DNA of 64,000 bases from Straminergon stramineum (GCA_963920665.1 OY987271.1:4652501-4716500); one strand, 5' to 3'; counted from the first letter of the stretch, positions 1-11,019 are shown. The notes: generated by a model not told the origin, from the sequence alone. Numbers and translations: made by a program.

Positions 1-544
1 ATACATGATTTATTTTGCCTAATAAACTTCCCCAACAATCCCTCATACACAACTAGGGTTAATTGACCCCTTCATTGCCCCACAATTTATTTCTAGGAAA
101 CACTCTCAAATTTTTAATTTGCAACACATGATAAAATTAAGAAATTTTTAATTCTTATTTGCAATGAGAGGGCCCACATTGAGGCCTCATATTAGTTAGG
201 AGAGGTGAAGAAACACAAACATATGCGGCACAAAATAGGGGGCAAATTATTACATTTACCCTTGGCTGGGGCAATGAGGGGGTCAATCCTCCCTGGCCCG
301 TACGCAGCAGCTTTCCTGTCCGGGATCAATGGGTGAAAAAGAAGTCCGCTCTCGGCCACTTCTATTCGACCCAGTCTTTACTCTCACGAATCCCAGAGGG
401 CGGCCCTGCGGGTCCCTGCCGGCAGCCTGCCTCGTTTCCTTGGTCGTCTCAGAGTAAGTTATTTCCGAATTTTCTTCTGAGTTTTCCTTTCCTTTCACCC
501 CGCGTCTTGGAGAACGCGCTTCCCCAGTCATGCCTTGAGATGGA
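1..544. other. Upstream region of germin-like gene 1, no gene
   Basis: The first 280 bases are AT-rich and show nothing I recognise. From about 340 the sequence becomes GC-richer and acts as the promoter of the germin-like gene at 766. Blocks around 350-400 and 480-530 resemble the promoter of the second germin-like gene (around 7800-7830 and 9040-9100), so the promoter was duplicated together with the gene. Confidence 0.6.
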
Positions 545-551
545 TATAAAA
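545..551 (+). promoter_or_regulatory. TATA box of germin-like gene 1
   Basis: A TATAAAA motif lies 221 bases upstream of the ATG at 766. The second germin-like gene has a TATATAAA motif in the equivalent place, in both cases followed by ACCC or similar. The conserved placement supports a core promoter. Confidence 0.6.
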
Positions 552-765
552 CCCTCACAATCCAATCCAAGCAATTAATTGTAATAGCAGCAACCATTCC
601 AATACTCAGCATCCTCCAGAGCCATCTCCCGAGACTCTGTTACATCTCTTGCATCCGACATTGCTCGACACTCCTGCAGCAAGCTGAACTCCAGAGCTCA
701 GAGATCAGGATTTCGAATTCCAGCAGCTAGCTAGAAGTAACTTAACTAATATCGATCTACTCGAC

Positions 766-1431
766 ATGGGGATCATGGCCCGCAGAAGCTTGTGGGTGAC
801 GGTGGCCGTGTTGATGAGCGTGGCGCTCGTGCCCATGCTCGCCATGGCAGCGGACGAGGATCCGCTCCAGGACTTCTGCGTCGCAGACTTGAAGACCGGA
901 CTCACCATCAACGGACTCACCTGCAAGCCCGCCGATAAGGTCTCCGTGAACGACTTCACGTTCGCTGGCTTGAAGATCGCAGGAAACACCAACAACCCCA
1001 ACAACGCCGCAGTCACGCCCGCCACCGTCCTACAGTTCCCCGGATTGAACACTTTGGGCATCTCCGCGGCTCGCATCGACTTCGCCAAGGGCGGCATCAA
1101 TCCCCCGCACACGCACCCCAGAGCCACCGAGATTCTGATCCTGGCCAAGGGCGAGCTGTACGTGGGCTTCGTGAGCACCAACAACACTTTGTTTGCCACC
1201 ATCCTCAAGGAAGGCGAGCTGTTCGTGTTTCCCAAGGGCTTGGTGCACTTCCAGCTGAATGTGGGCAAGGGCCCTGCGTTGGCGTTCGCCGCTTTGAGCA
1301 GCCAGAATCCCGGTGTGCAACAAATTGCCCCCGCTTTGTTCACTCCTGACATCAAGGACGAGGTGTTGGAGAAGGCTTTCCGCATCAGCGAGAAGACGGT
1401 GGACCTGATTCAGAAGCAGTTCCACATGTAA
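766..1431 (+). CDS. Germin-like protein 1 (cupin), intronless
   Basis: This is a 221-residue secreted germin-like protein, the usual length for the family. Residues 5-28 form a hydrophobic signal peptide ending in an Ala-Met-Ala type cleavage site. Cys38 and Cys53 are the conserved disulfide pair. Cupin box 1 is at 110-130 with metal ligands His115, His117 and Glu122; box 2 is at 155-166 with His161. All four manganese ligands are therefore present. Known family members form cell-wall hexamers with oxalate oxidase, superoxide dismutase or other activities; which one applies here cannot be told from sequence. The ATG at 766 is chosen because the paralogue at 9301 begins with the same residues; a second ATG at 775 is also possible. 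There is no intron. The antisense open frames over this gene are shadows. Confidence 0.95.
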   Translation: MGIMARRSLWVTVAVLMSVALVPMLAMAADEDPLQDFCVADLKTGLTINGLTCKPADKVSVNDFTFAGLKIAGNTNNPNNAAVTPATVLQFPGLNTLGISAARIDFAKGGINPPHTHPRATEILILAKGELYVGFVSTNNTLFATILKEGELFVFPKGLVHFQLNVGKGPALAFAALSSQNPGVQQIAPALFTPDIKDEVLEKAFRISEKTVDLIQKQFHM

Positions 1432-4328
1432 ATCAATCAATAACTCATCAGATTTAGTTCTCAAAGTCATTGAAAACATCGTGTGCAGTCATTGATACTA
1501 TCACCATTCTTTTGGTAGCTAGACAGGGTCTGATGACTTCTGAAAAAGCTAGATAGTCAAATTATGTTCACTGTTCTCAGAATCGCTGGTCGAGGACCCA
1601 AGCGGGAACTGCGTGTTCCTTCGTGTAGATTTGGGCTTCCAGGCCATAGCTATAGTTGGAAACCAAGGATTCCATGAAATAACACGTTCACAATTCTTGA
1701 CAATTCTTAAAACGGTATGCAGTGTGTGGAAGCAGGAAATCTGTGGGTTTTAAACCTGTGCATCTGTAATCCTTTTAGATGAAGTGTGTGTTGTTTGCAG
1801 ATGAAATTTGAAAGAGATGTTTGAGTTCATAAGGCCAGTAAGCTTAGTAGATCTACGTGGATGTCCATGAAAATGCATCCAAATTCCAAAAAATCAGTCA
1901 TGGGTTTCTCTTACTGCATGGAAAGTTTTGATAAATTCCATTTGGATTATTGATGTGAAGTTAAGAGGAATCTGATTTTATGGGGAATCATGGCACATTA
2001 TTGATAAAATTAAGTCATAAGATTTGACTTTGACTCAATATTTAAAATTTGTCAAAACAAATAAGTCCAAATAATACCACCCACAGTTGCAACAACAATC
2101 TCACCAATAGAATTGACATGTTTTAGTTCTATTTGAGAATTATTAACAATATATTCCCCCTTTTATCTTATGTCTACTTCTACTTAACCCCTAAAACTCA
2201 CTCAACCATTTTATGGTCTTTGTTGAAGTTTAGGCAATATTTTTGGATGGAAAAAAACTTTTCTTTCAAATTTTTTTATTTTTTGTATAAATTAGATTGG
2301 AATGTCTTTTTGTTTTCTATCTAAAACTAAAATGTCTGTAGTAGTATGATCAAGGTGATTGCAAGAAATAGTTGTCCTCTTTATTCTTCCCAGCCTTGGC
2401 CTTGGACAAGTGTTTTTTTGCTTAGAATTTTTGAGTTGTATGTCAATTTTAAATGAAATTTGAAACAAAAGTACATGTAGTAGTTGTAGACATTGAGTCA
2501 TTTTTTTCATTTTTTTCATTTAATTTTTAAACATCCTTCAATCAAATGTCTACCTTGATCAATTAGGGGTGTCTAAGTACTCTTTTCGACCCAAAAATGA
2601 GAATTTGAAGCTCAAAATTGGGATGTAAGGACTTCTACTATAGTTACACAAGTCCACAAAGAGTTTTTCTAAAATTAGTAAATTGCCTAGTACCTTCTAC
2701 ATGTGCTCAAAGTGTACTACCTTTCTATAAGTGCAGAGAACACAATTTTTTTCCCTAAGATGAAAATGGTTGAAGAGAAGCATCTTCATTTTAGGAAAAA
2801 TGCTTTTATTTTTATTTATTTTTACATATTTTTCTATTTTCTAAAAATCAATCAAGGTAAAAGCACACTACATTAGGTATGTTTTCGGCAATATTTTATA
2901 GTATTTGAAGTGTATATTTTGTATATTTTATATAGAGTGTACATTTTCTACATGGGAAGACACAATGTATGTAGGCTACAAAAATAAGAGACAACAAAGA
3001 CAAAGAGATTCACTTCACAATAATAGAATCTAGTCCAAAAATGTATGGTTGAAATCCAAATGAACTTTGGAATGAACGGTAGAGTTTACCTCATAAATGT
3101 AATCCATGTACTCATAGTACTTTTTGTTACTAACTCAAGAAATTTTATTTCTTCAAAATTAAAAATATTTCAGGGGATTAGACTATTTGCCATTCTATAG
3201 TCCACATTCATGATGCTTTGACAATCGGAAGATTAGCCAAAACATTTAGTTTCTTATCCACTTTTTGTTGTAGAGTGGAATGCCACATAAGCTCCTAAAT
3301 TCTTGCAATAACTACAACTACTCCCCATCTATCAGAAAGAATCCCTCACATAGCTAATAATATATTTAAATATTGATCAATCATTCAAAATTAATTGTTT
3401 GTTTTTCCTCCACAAAGTACTTTTTTTGGATAAATTTGATGTACTTTCCATTCTCAAAAAATACTTTTTCTTAAGCTTGGGAAAAACATTTTTACAATTT
3501 GATGGGCTACAAAAACGAATCATTACAAGGTTACTCACCTATTGCATTTGCATTAAAACAAAAAAGATTTTGTTCTTCAATCCCCCAAAGTAATTCAACC
3601 TCAATACATCTGCCCAAAGTACTTTTTTGACATACTTTTTAGGGGGGTGTAGTGTGCTTCTATCCATCATCAAAGTGTCCATTTTCTTGGTATTTTTCAT
3701 CTTGAGTTTTTGTGCATAACTTTTAGAGAGAAATTTCTTTAGGTCTAAATCTTTAGAGACATACTATTTTCAATGCTTTACAAATTCTCTATGTTTTATT
3801 TCATTTAAAAAAATTATTACAAAAGCCTTAGTACTAACTAAAATAGGCCATTTTGAGCCAAAAATGCCAGCAAGTGTTTCTTGCAATGACTCTACCTTGA
3901 AAAAATTGAAAATCAACTCCATGATATGATCTATATCATACTTCAGTTCAATGCATGCTTGGATGTGAAAATGAAGGGAAATGAAAACTTCTAATTGACC
4001 AAAAAACTTCATCACATATCATTATTAACCAACGACAAAGGATCTAGTTTGCTCCCTTAGAAAGCAAGAGTCCCCCAATATTGCAACTTTGTAGTCTATT
4101 GACTCTCTATAATCTCCGAATTTATGCAATTCATATCTCTCTCTAGTCAACCAATGATTCTCTACAAATTAAATTGAAGTCACTTCTAGGGATTCTGTGA
4201 GGAATTATCCAAATCTCTAAAGGAGAATGGTTTAGGCTAGCCAATAGTAGGGGTTGTCTCATCTTCTCCCCAAATGAAGCTTTTATGAAGAATGAGAAGG
4301 TATGGAGTGAAAAGAGGAGTTAGTAGGA
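1432..4328. other. AT-rich intergenic DNA, no gene recognised
   Basis: After the 3' region of the germin-like gene the sequence is AT-rich with only short chance open frames (for example near 2133, 2292, 3399 and 3770). A weak inverted pair, a GCACACTAC-type motif near 2874 and its reverse complement near 3650, could mark a decayed terminal-inverted-repeat element of about 780 bp. I see no coding signal. Confidence 0.5.
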
Positions 4329-4645
4329 ACATTAGATGTTTTGGGGGGGGTTCTAGAGGGCCATTTCAAGCTTGTTCCTAGCGTTGTTGTCGTAGCAGTC
4401 CGAGAACAGCTGTTGTCAGATTTTTTTTTTTTTTCTTAAATTTTTTTTAGAATGATAAAATGACACAAAACGTTGAATTTTTTCAATAAAATTTCTTGAA
4501 AAATAAAAAAAATGAAAAATGACGTGGCAGTTGTAGTGCCACGTTAGATAGCTATTGCAAGACATTGCAGGGCAAATCCCTGGGTCTGGGAACCCAAGGG
4601 AACACATAGCCCTCCAAGGGCCTAGAAAAACATCTAATGCCCTTC
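4329..4645. mobile_element. MITE-like element with short terminal inverted repeats
   Basis: The sequence near 4329 (ACATTAGATGTTTT followed by a G run and TTCTAGAGGGCC) recurs in inverted form at about 4610-4643. An internal perfect hairpin, ACGTGGCA against TGCCACGT, sits near 4521-4545. There is no coding capacity. Target duplications are not clear, so the exact ends are approximate. Confidence 0.45.
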
Positions 4646-4811
4646 TCTATGAAGAAGATGTGATTGCCCTATTCACTATATGAAGAATGAGAAAGGACAT
4701 GACTTAAGAATCCCTAAAGGACCAAGGAGCCCACTTTTTGCTTTTTGAGAACTTGGATAGTATTTATTGACTTCATAATTTGAAAATTCTACATTAATTT
4801 TTTATGATGAA

Positions 4812-6128
4812 TGTCATGCCCCTATCTCTCTAGGGTGCCTGAAGTGCCTAAGTGAGGAAGGGGGACCTTGGGGTTGACTTCCCAAGCCTTGCAATAGGCT
4901 AAGAAGAGAGAAATGAAAAACTCCCGAGTAAACAAGGTGCAATAGCACCTTGGTTAAGAAGAGCATAGTAGCTTGTCATACATGTTTAGAAAGTTCTTGA
5001 GAAGATGCTTTTGACTGTCCAAAGTATGTATGATTTAGACTAGTAGGCTAGAAGTTATGGCCTTTCAAAGTTGGGGGGGGTCTCGATGGCGTCGAGACTT
5101 TCAAGAGCTAGGTGTGAGGAGTTCCTAAAGAATCCTTCAACAAAGTATGGCATGTAGCATATCATTGAAAAGATATGAAGAGAAGGAAGCTAGAATGCCA
5201 AGCATTATAAGGTTCTAAGATATGAGCCAAACGTTATGGCCAAGAGAAGGGCTGTGGTGAAGGTGTGACACCACTCCCAATGAACCTGAATCTTTGGAGG
5301 GCCATAACTTTGTGAGAACTTGTCCAAATGGGACAAGTGAGTAGTCCGTAGGCATCTCATTGTTGCATAGATATCTAAAATGAGATCACATGTGGGATTA
5401 GAAGCCATAACCGCAAAGTTACATTGTTTGGAAATTTGGAAGTTCAAACGGAGTTGGAACTTGGGGATTTTGGTTGGAAATGGGTGGTCTTCTGAGACTT
5501 AAGGGGGGTTGGCAAGTACCTTCGACCCACAAGGAGGGAGGGGGTTTGCGAATGCCATAGAAAGTACTATAGGAGAAGTTGGTCTCCCTCCTCCCTCCCT
5601 CTTGGAATCTTAGTGAGTCTTGGTGACTCAAGGGTGGTGATGCAACTTCATCACCAATTTCAAGGTTCCATGAGACACTTGTGTAGGTGTCCCGGGCACT
5701 GATTGGTTGAAGTCCCGTTCTTTGCTAGGCCATTTGCAATGTATCTTGAGTTGTGAGTCTTGATTAGTGTTGATGTGAGAGTAGCAAGTACAAAACGGGG
5801 ATAGTATGGAGTGGGGTGACAACCAAGGGCGGTTAGGACTGTAGTGAGTAGTGCTACCATGAATTCTAGCACAATAAGATGGAAGTTCCGCCCCATGTCA
5901 CCAAGTGACATATCAAGTGCTACGAGTGGAGTGCGTGCTACTAGTCCCAAGGACTGGGACTGAGCAATGTGAGTTGGAAATGAGAACAAATGTTGTAAGT
6001 GCGTGGTATGTGCAGTGTTAGCTAGTTGGGCCTAAGTAATACTAGAATTAGAGCATGGTGAGCCTTGAAAGCTGTGAAGGGCTCTTAAAGTTTATTTGGA
6101 GCTGTAAGGTGTTACTAGGGCCACGACA
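4812..6128 (+). mobile_element. Solo LTR, copy 1
   Basis: This 1317-bp block starts TGTCATGCCCC and ends ACGACA, the TG...CA form of a retrotransposon LTR. It is flanked by ATGAA (4807-4811) and AAGAA (6129-6133), a 5-bp target duplication with one mismatch. A diverged copy of almost equal length lies on the minus strand at 58523-59833. No internal retroelement domain adjoins it, so it is a solo LTR. The open frames between 5205 and 5989 are chance frames inside it; the LTR type starting TGTCA with a C run is common in plant Ty3/gypsy elements, which is my guess at the family. Confidence 0.75.
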
Positions 6129-6133
6129 AAGAA

Positions 6134-7126
6134 TGCTACTTATCATAATCTAGCACTGTGTAAAGCTTTATTTCATCACTTTCATGTCATTAATTCATTA
6201 TGATAAATATTATAAAAGTTGAAAGTTTTTTTTCTTTAAATTTCAAAACAAGTAAAAAAAATATAAGTAAAAAAAATATTCATTATTTTTTGGGGGTTAT
6301 ATAGATTGATACCTTTTCAAAAACATTTGAACTATTCAATTCTAAATAGTGAGGTAAAAGTTATGAGGAGTTTTAGTTTGTATCAATGAAGGTAGAAAAA
6401 CATACAAAGTCATCTTTTACTCTCAATTTTGAAAATTTTCATATAAAAACAAAAACAAAATACATCCATTGTTTACTATAACATTCTCACTATTGGGATT
6501 AACAATTCTCAAATTCTTCCAAAACTTATTAGCATAAAATTAGTTTTATCTTTCATTAAGTAATATCTTTCACTTTATGATATTTTTAAAAATGAATATA
6601 AAATTTTATTTGGTCAAAAGTTTTTATATATATGTTTTCAACCCATTTTCCAACATATTAACTAAAGCACACAAGTTATATGGCATGTGTGTTTTTTCCT
6701 AAAAATGTTGAAAGACAAAACTTGACCTTCTAGAAGAGCTAAAAAAGTCTAAATTTTGAAGTTTAGGTACATTGAACTTGTAATCAATGGAAATATTCGC
6801 TCTGAAATTTTAGGAAAATGTACTTGAACAAGTTAACCGAAGGATCCTATGGTTGGATTTGTTAAAAAATAAGAATTAATAAAAAAATTTGACCTTGATT
6901 TGGGACAAGTATTTTGAAGTAGTTTTGAGCCTCTAAATATGAAAGAATTTTAGGGGTTAATCCTCTCAACAACTTTTCAATCTTCATGCCCATTCTTCAT
7001 CTCTAGAGGAATAAAAAAACAATTAACAATCTTCAGAGAATGGGCCCTTTGCAAGTCAAGGAGAGAGGGCCACATGCTCATTCTCTGAAGATTGAGAATG
7101 GGGAAAAGGTGTGATGACTTGTGATA
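6134..7126. other. AT-rich intergenic DNA with one hairpin
   Basis: No gene is seen. A hairpin lies at about 7028-7094: CAATCTTCAGAGAATG on the left pairs with its exact reverse complement on the right around a 34-bp loop. The rest is low-complexity AT-rich sequence. Confidence 0.5.
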
Positions 7127-7130
7127 TTAA

Positions 7131-7349
7131 CCTTTAAATGACATCGAGGATATTTTTTGTCTGATGGATGACAAATAATCTCCCTGTGTAGGATAGAAGT
7201 GCAATTGTTCATTCTTGAATTTTGTACAAAAAAGAGAGATCTTGTTTAGTAGTTTGATCCTTAATGAATGTATATATATATATATATTTAAAGTAGGTGA
7301 TGTTACATGGTTTGAAAAGGGATGATTTCCACAGTCACTAGTCCGTCCT
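7131..7349 (+). mobile_element. 216-bp-class TTAA element, copy 1
   Basis: The element lies between TTAA at 7127-7130 and TTAA at 7350-7353. It matches, along its length, the blocks at 7354-7568, 37078-37293 and (reversed) 51604-51825. Shared landmarks are a GATGATGTCACA-like stretch and a TTTCCACAGTCAC-like stretch near the right end. A TA microsatellite at about 7270-7288 lies inside it. It has no coding capacity. Confidence 0.7.
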
Positions 7350-7353
7350 TTAA

Positions 7354-7568
7354 CTCATAAACATCGACATGGGCGTTTAGTGTCCGATGGGTGGCAAGGA
7401 ATCTCTCTATCTAGGACACAACTGCAACTATTCATCCTTGGAATTTTGTGTGGAAAGGGAAGATCTTCTACAATACTTTGACCTCCAATGTGTATTTTTT
7501 ATTTTTTTAAAGTAGATGATGTCACACAGTCCCCAAAGGCATGATTTCCACGGTCACCAGTCCGTCCT
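7354..7568 (+). mobile_element. 216-bp-class TTAA element, copy 2, head-to-tail with copy 1
   Basis: A second copy follows immediately, sharing the TTAA at 7350-7353 and ending at TTAA 7569-7572. It carries the same internal landmarks in the same order and orientation. The run of further TTAA-like motifs at 7576-7586 makes the right boundary uncertain by about 15 bp. Confidence 0.65.
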
Positions 7569-7599
7569 TTAAGGGTTAAGGGTTAACTTGTGTCGGACT

Positions 7600-8076
7600 C
7601 TCAATATCTCGAATTTTTGAATCCCGCTAGTCCCAGCGGCCAAAGCGTGATGTCCTATGGATCGATCTCTAAGTTATCCACATGGGCAACTCGCGTTGGC
7701 GGTCAGCTTCGTCACTTCGAGACTGCCTGCCGGCACGGGCAGCAACTCACGAACTTATTGCAGCTCCGCCACGCGTCTAATAAACTGCAACCCTCTGACT
7801 TTCATTGAACCCAGTCTAGACTCTCGACGTTGGAACGGTAGCCAGATCTAAGTTAGAGTATCCCCACTCGTACTCGCCAGACCGGGCCGGGGTGGGTTTG
7901 GCAGGGGCCGGAAGCTGGGGCGCCCCCCACTGTTGCACTGGGAGAAAATTTGAGAGCACCGGGCGCGCCCAATTTTGCCCAGGGTACCCCAGGTTGACGT
8001 GGACTGGGAAGTTTTGTGCGAGCCCGGTGTCAGTACAGTTATGACTGTCGGAGGGTGCCAGGCCAAAAGTTTGGGC
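7600..8076. promoter_or_regulatory. Distal promoter of germin-like gene 2
   Basis: This GC-richer stretch shares words with the promoter of germin-like gene 1, for example GAACCCAGTCTAGACTCTC near 7807 against a similar block near 370. It is separated from the proximal promoter by the element at 8077-9007. Short open frames here are not supported as coding. Confidence 0.45.
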
Positions 8077-9007
8077 TAAGAGCTTCGCCACCGTGGGGCG
8101 GCCAAATCTCCCACGGCACAGGCAACATGGCGTGATCCAGAAAGATCCCGGGCTCTGCTGCCAACTGCTGCCCCACTGTACAGACGGGGAAAGCGCACGG
8201 AGCTCCGTGGAACAGGAGTTTGACTCCCGGTTTCATTAAATTCAGCCCTGCAATTCTGCCCTGACGGTTAAAAAAAGATCCATGTCCTCCTCGTAAAACG
8301 CGGACAGCTTGTTTCTTCTGGCAGGACACTAAATCCTGCAAACGAAGTGGGCCCCGCAGGGGCATTTTGTGTTTTACTCGGGGTAAAAGTAAAACCTGCC
8401 CCCTATTTTGAGCCGTGCCCAGGGTATGTTTATGGACCTGTTCAAGCTAATTTGGGGTCTCTGATTGCAAATATGAATTCGGAATTTGCAAAAAAAATAA
8501 TGTGCAAAAAATAAAAAATTCCTGCGTTTTCCCCACGGTAAATTTTGCCCCTGCGGGGCCCACTTCGTTTGCAGGATTTAGCATCCTCCGTTTCTCCTGA
8601 CGGAAATCTCAGAAAACACGGACAAACTTGCAATTCCGGACCCGGTTCGATTTTCACTGCACACGCTATCCTGAGGAGAAATTCCCGATTTTTGGTGCGC
8701 CCGGCTGCCTCCCGGGCTCTGCCAGCGTCACGGTGGGGACAATGAAACAGACCAGGGCACCTTTTGCCCGTCCCGGCCTCATATTATGCGCAGGGGTGGC
8801 GACAGGGGTGGCGATGCTCTAAGAAAAAAATAATAATAAAAATAATGGAGAGATAGGGAGTCAACGGTTTACAGCGTGGTGAGGAGAGGAAGAGGCCGGC
8901 CCACAGTGGGGGGTCACCACAACTGACCGGGCCCTCTCTCCTCCCAGTGGCTTGAGCCGCCACCCTACCGTTGGGGATTTGGCCGCCCCACGGTGGCGAT
9001 GCTCTTA
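8077..9007. mobile_element. GC-rich terminal-inverted-repeat element in the germin-like 2 promoter
   Basis: The 40-bp ends at 8077-8116 and 8968-9007 are inverted copies of each other with three mismatches, beginning TAAGAGC and containing CCACCGTGGGGCGGCC. A second, inner pair of arms at 8330-8364 and 8546-8580 is perfectly complementary over 35 bp, so the middle can fold into a hairpin of about 250 bp. The related promoter of germin-like gene 1 lacks the insert. No transposase frame is visible, so it is a non-autonomous DNA transposon. Target duplications were not identified. Confidence 0.7.
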
Positions 9008-9108
9008 CCCCAGCCGTTTTCCATGACCGCGACAAGCCCCGTGAGTTTCCTTTGAAGCTATCCTTCCAGTCACCCCACGTGCGCTTCGCCAGTGACGCTC
9101 TTGAGTTG

Positions 9109-9116
9109 TATATAAA
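9109..9116 (+). promoter_or_regulatory. TATA box of germin-like gene 2
   Basis: TATATAAA lies 192 bases upstream of the ATG at 9301 and about 100 bp downstream of the inserted GC-rich element. It matches the TATA box of germin-like gene 1 in position and following context. Confidence 0.65.
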
Positions 9117-9300
9117 CCCCAACAACCGAAGCAGTTGTTACAGCAGCTAGCAACCATTTCCGGTATTCCACACCGTCCAACTTCCACAATCATCTGGGGC
9201 ACTTGATCTGCTCCCTTGGAACTCATAGAGCTCGACTTGCAGCTCAACTCCAGAACTGATCCTTCAGATTCTAGCAGCACCGATTGTTGCAGTCGTCGAC

Positions 9301-9966
9301 ATGGGAATCATGGCCCGCAGGAGCTTGTGGGTGACCGTGGCCGTGTTGCTCAGCGTGGCGCTGGTGCCCATGCTCGCCATGGCAGCAGACGAGGATCCAC
9401 TCCAGGATTTCTGCGTAGCCGACTTAAAGAGCGGACTCACTGTCAATGGACTCAGCTGCAAGCCAGCTGACAAGGTGTCGGTTAGCGACTTCACGTTTGC
9501 TGGCTTGAAGAACGCTGGAAACACCAACAACCCCAACAACGCCGTTGTCACGCCTGCGTCCGTGCTTCAGTTCGCCGGATTGAACACTTTGGGCATCTCC
9601 GCGGTCCGCATCGACTTCGCCAAGGGCGGCATCAACCCCCCGCACATCCATCCCCGCGCCACCGAGATTCTGATCCTGGCCAAGGGTGAGTTGTACGTGG
9701 GCTTCGTGAGCACCAGCAACACCTTGTTTGCCACTATCCTCAAGGAAGGCGAGTTGTTCGTGTTTCCCAAGGGACTTGTGCACTTCCAGCTCAACGTGGG
9801 CAATTACCCTGCGTTGGCGTTCGCCGCTTTGAGCAGCCAGAACCCCGGCGTGCAGCAGATTGCACCCGCTTTGTTCACCCCGGACATCAAGGACGAGGTA
9901 TTGGAGAAGGCTTTCCGCATAAAAGAGGAGACGGTGAACATGATCCAGAAGCAGTTCCGTATGTAA
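9301..9966 (+). CDS. Germin-like protein 2 (cupin), intronless
   Basis: This 221-residue protein is a close paralogue of the one at 766, with no length change and substitutions scattered along it. Signal peptide, disulfide cysteines (38, 53) and all metal ligands (His115, His117, Glu122, His161) are kept, so it should be a functional secreted cupin. Differences include Ile for Thr between the two box-1 histidines and Asn-Tyr for Lys-Gly just after box 2. The gene is intronless like its paralogue, and about 7.9 kb separate the two, so they are a dispersed tandem pair. The substrate or activity (oxalate oxidase, superoxide dismutase or structural) is not decidable from sequence. Confidence 0.95.
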   Translation: MGIMARRSLWVTVAVLLSVALVPMLAMAADEDPLQDFCVADLKSGLTVNGLSCKPADKVSVSDFTFAGLKNAGNTNNPNNAVVTPASVLQFAGLNTLGISAVRIDFAKGGINPPHIHPRATEILILAKGELYVGFVSTSNTLFATILKEGELFVFPKGLVHFQLNVGNYPALAFAALSSQNPGVQQIAPALFTPDIKDEVLEKAFRIKEETVNMIQKQFRM

Positions 9967-10740
9967 ATTGATTATAGCCACACTCAATCAGTTACTAAAT
10001 GAACATTTATTTGGAAATATTAGCTAATATAGAGGAACATTCACTTGGAAATGAGGTCGCAGGCTAGGGAGATTTCTGATTTGTTAGTTTGATTGATGGT
10101 TTTGCCAGAGAGCTTGGGGAGGACCCCTGTGAGTGAAAATTATTTGAAAATCTGTGATTGGTCATGTTTGGACAAAATTTGATCCAGTTGACTCTTGAAT
10201 TATGAAAATTTACCTGATTTACGCAAGAAAATTCTCACTTCAAGAACTGGTGCGGTGTACACTTTCAGAATGAAGTCAGGGATACCTGTTTGATTTGCAT
10301 CATCAAGTAATTCTTAACGGAGAATGTAATCTAGAGCACCTATTTTCTCGGTAACTTCATTAGTCTGATTACTTGATGTCGAGTTATATTGGCATGTTTT
10401 TTTGGAGCACGAGAATTGTGACATTTGAGGTCCGGAACAGTGCGATTTCAGCAGAATTCTGTCAGCATCCGACATATTTCTGTCTAATTCATCAGCATGG
10501 GAGACAGAAAGAACTCCTCTGGTTCCGGGACGCTTGACACGGAAATTCCAACATTTTAACTGCACCTAGTCTACAGTACAGTAAGTGCTCATTCTAATTA
10601 ACAAGTCCGTTGGCTGCGTATGTCTTCTAGTTTGCGGAGAATTCGAATAGACTTCAAAATCCATCTTGCATCAACAATTACGACTGAAAATCAGAAAATG
10701 GCTACTGAAGTACGTACTAATGCCAGCTAGCTGGCTCGTC
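9967..10740. other. Intergenic, 3' region of germin-like gene 2
   Basis: I see no gene. An open frame at 10314-10565 on the minus strand has no recognisable domain or family resemblance and is probably chance. Confidence 0.5.
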
Positions 10741-11019
10741 GTCTTCTTGAAGAAAGTAAATTTCTTGAAATTTGGCCACGCCATATTCGTTTCAAGGCAA
10801 ACTTTTCTAGACATCTGAATAATCATGGTCATATTTCAGAGTGCAAAATTGGAGACATCTCTAATTACACAGCACAATCCGAATTTTAGAGCTGAGCCGT
10901 ATCATCTGATTCTTCAGATGCACCTTTAATTGGCTAGCTCCTTATATGCATTATTAATTTGTCACATTCATTTATAATCATGACCAATTTTCAAGAAATT
11001 TACTTTCTTCAAGAAGACT
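10741..11019. mobile_element. Foldback MITE-like element
   Basis: The left arm at 10741-10774 and the right arm at about 10985-11019 are inverted copies sharing GTCTTCTTGAAGAAAG and the following TAAATTTCTTGAAA. The spacer of about 210 bp is AT-rich with no coding frame. It sits between germin-like gene 2 and the 3' end of VPS16. Confidence 0.6.

Noticed and set aside
705..1479. Long minus-strand frames over germin-like gene 1 (and the matching ones over gene 2 at 9264-9987)
   Set aside because: They are antisense shadows of the GC-rich cupin coding sequence and have no domain of their own.
5205..5989. Overlapping minus-strand frames as genes
   Set aside because: They lie within the solo LTR at 4812-6128.
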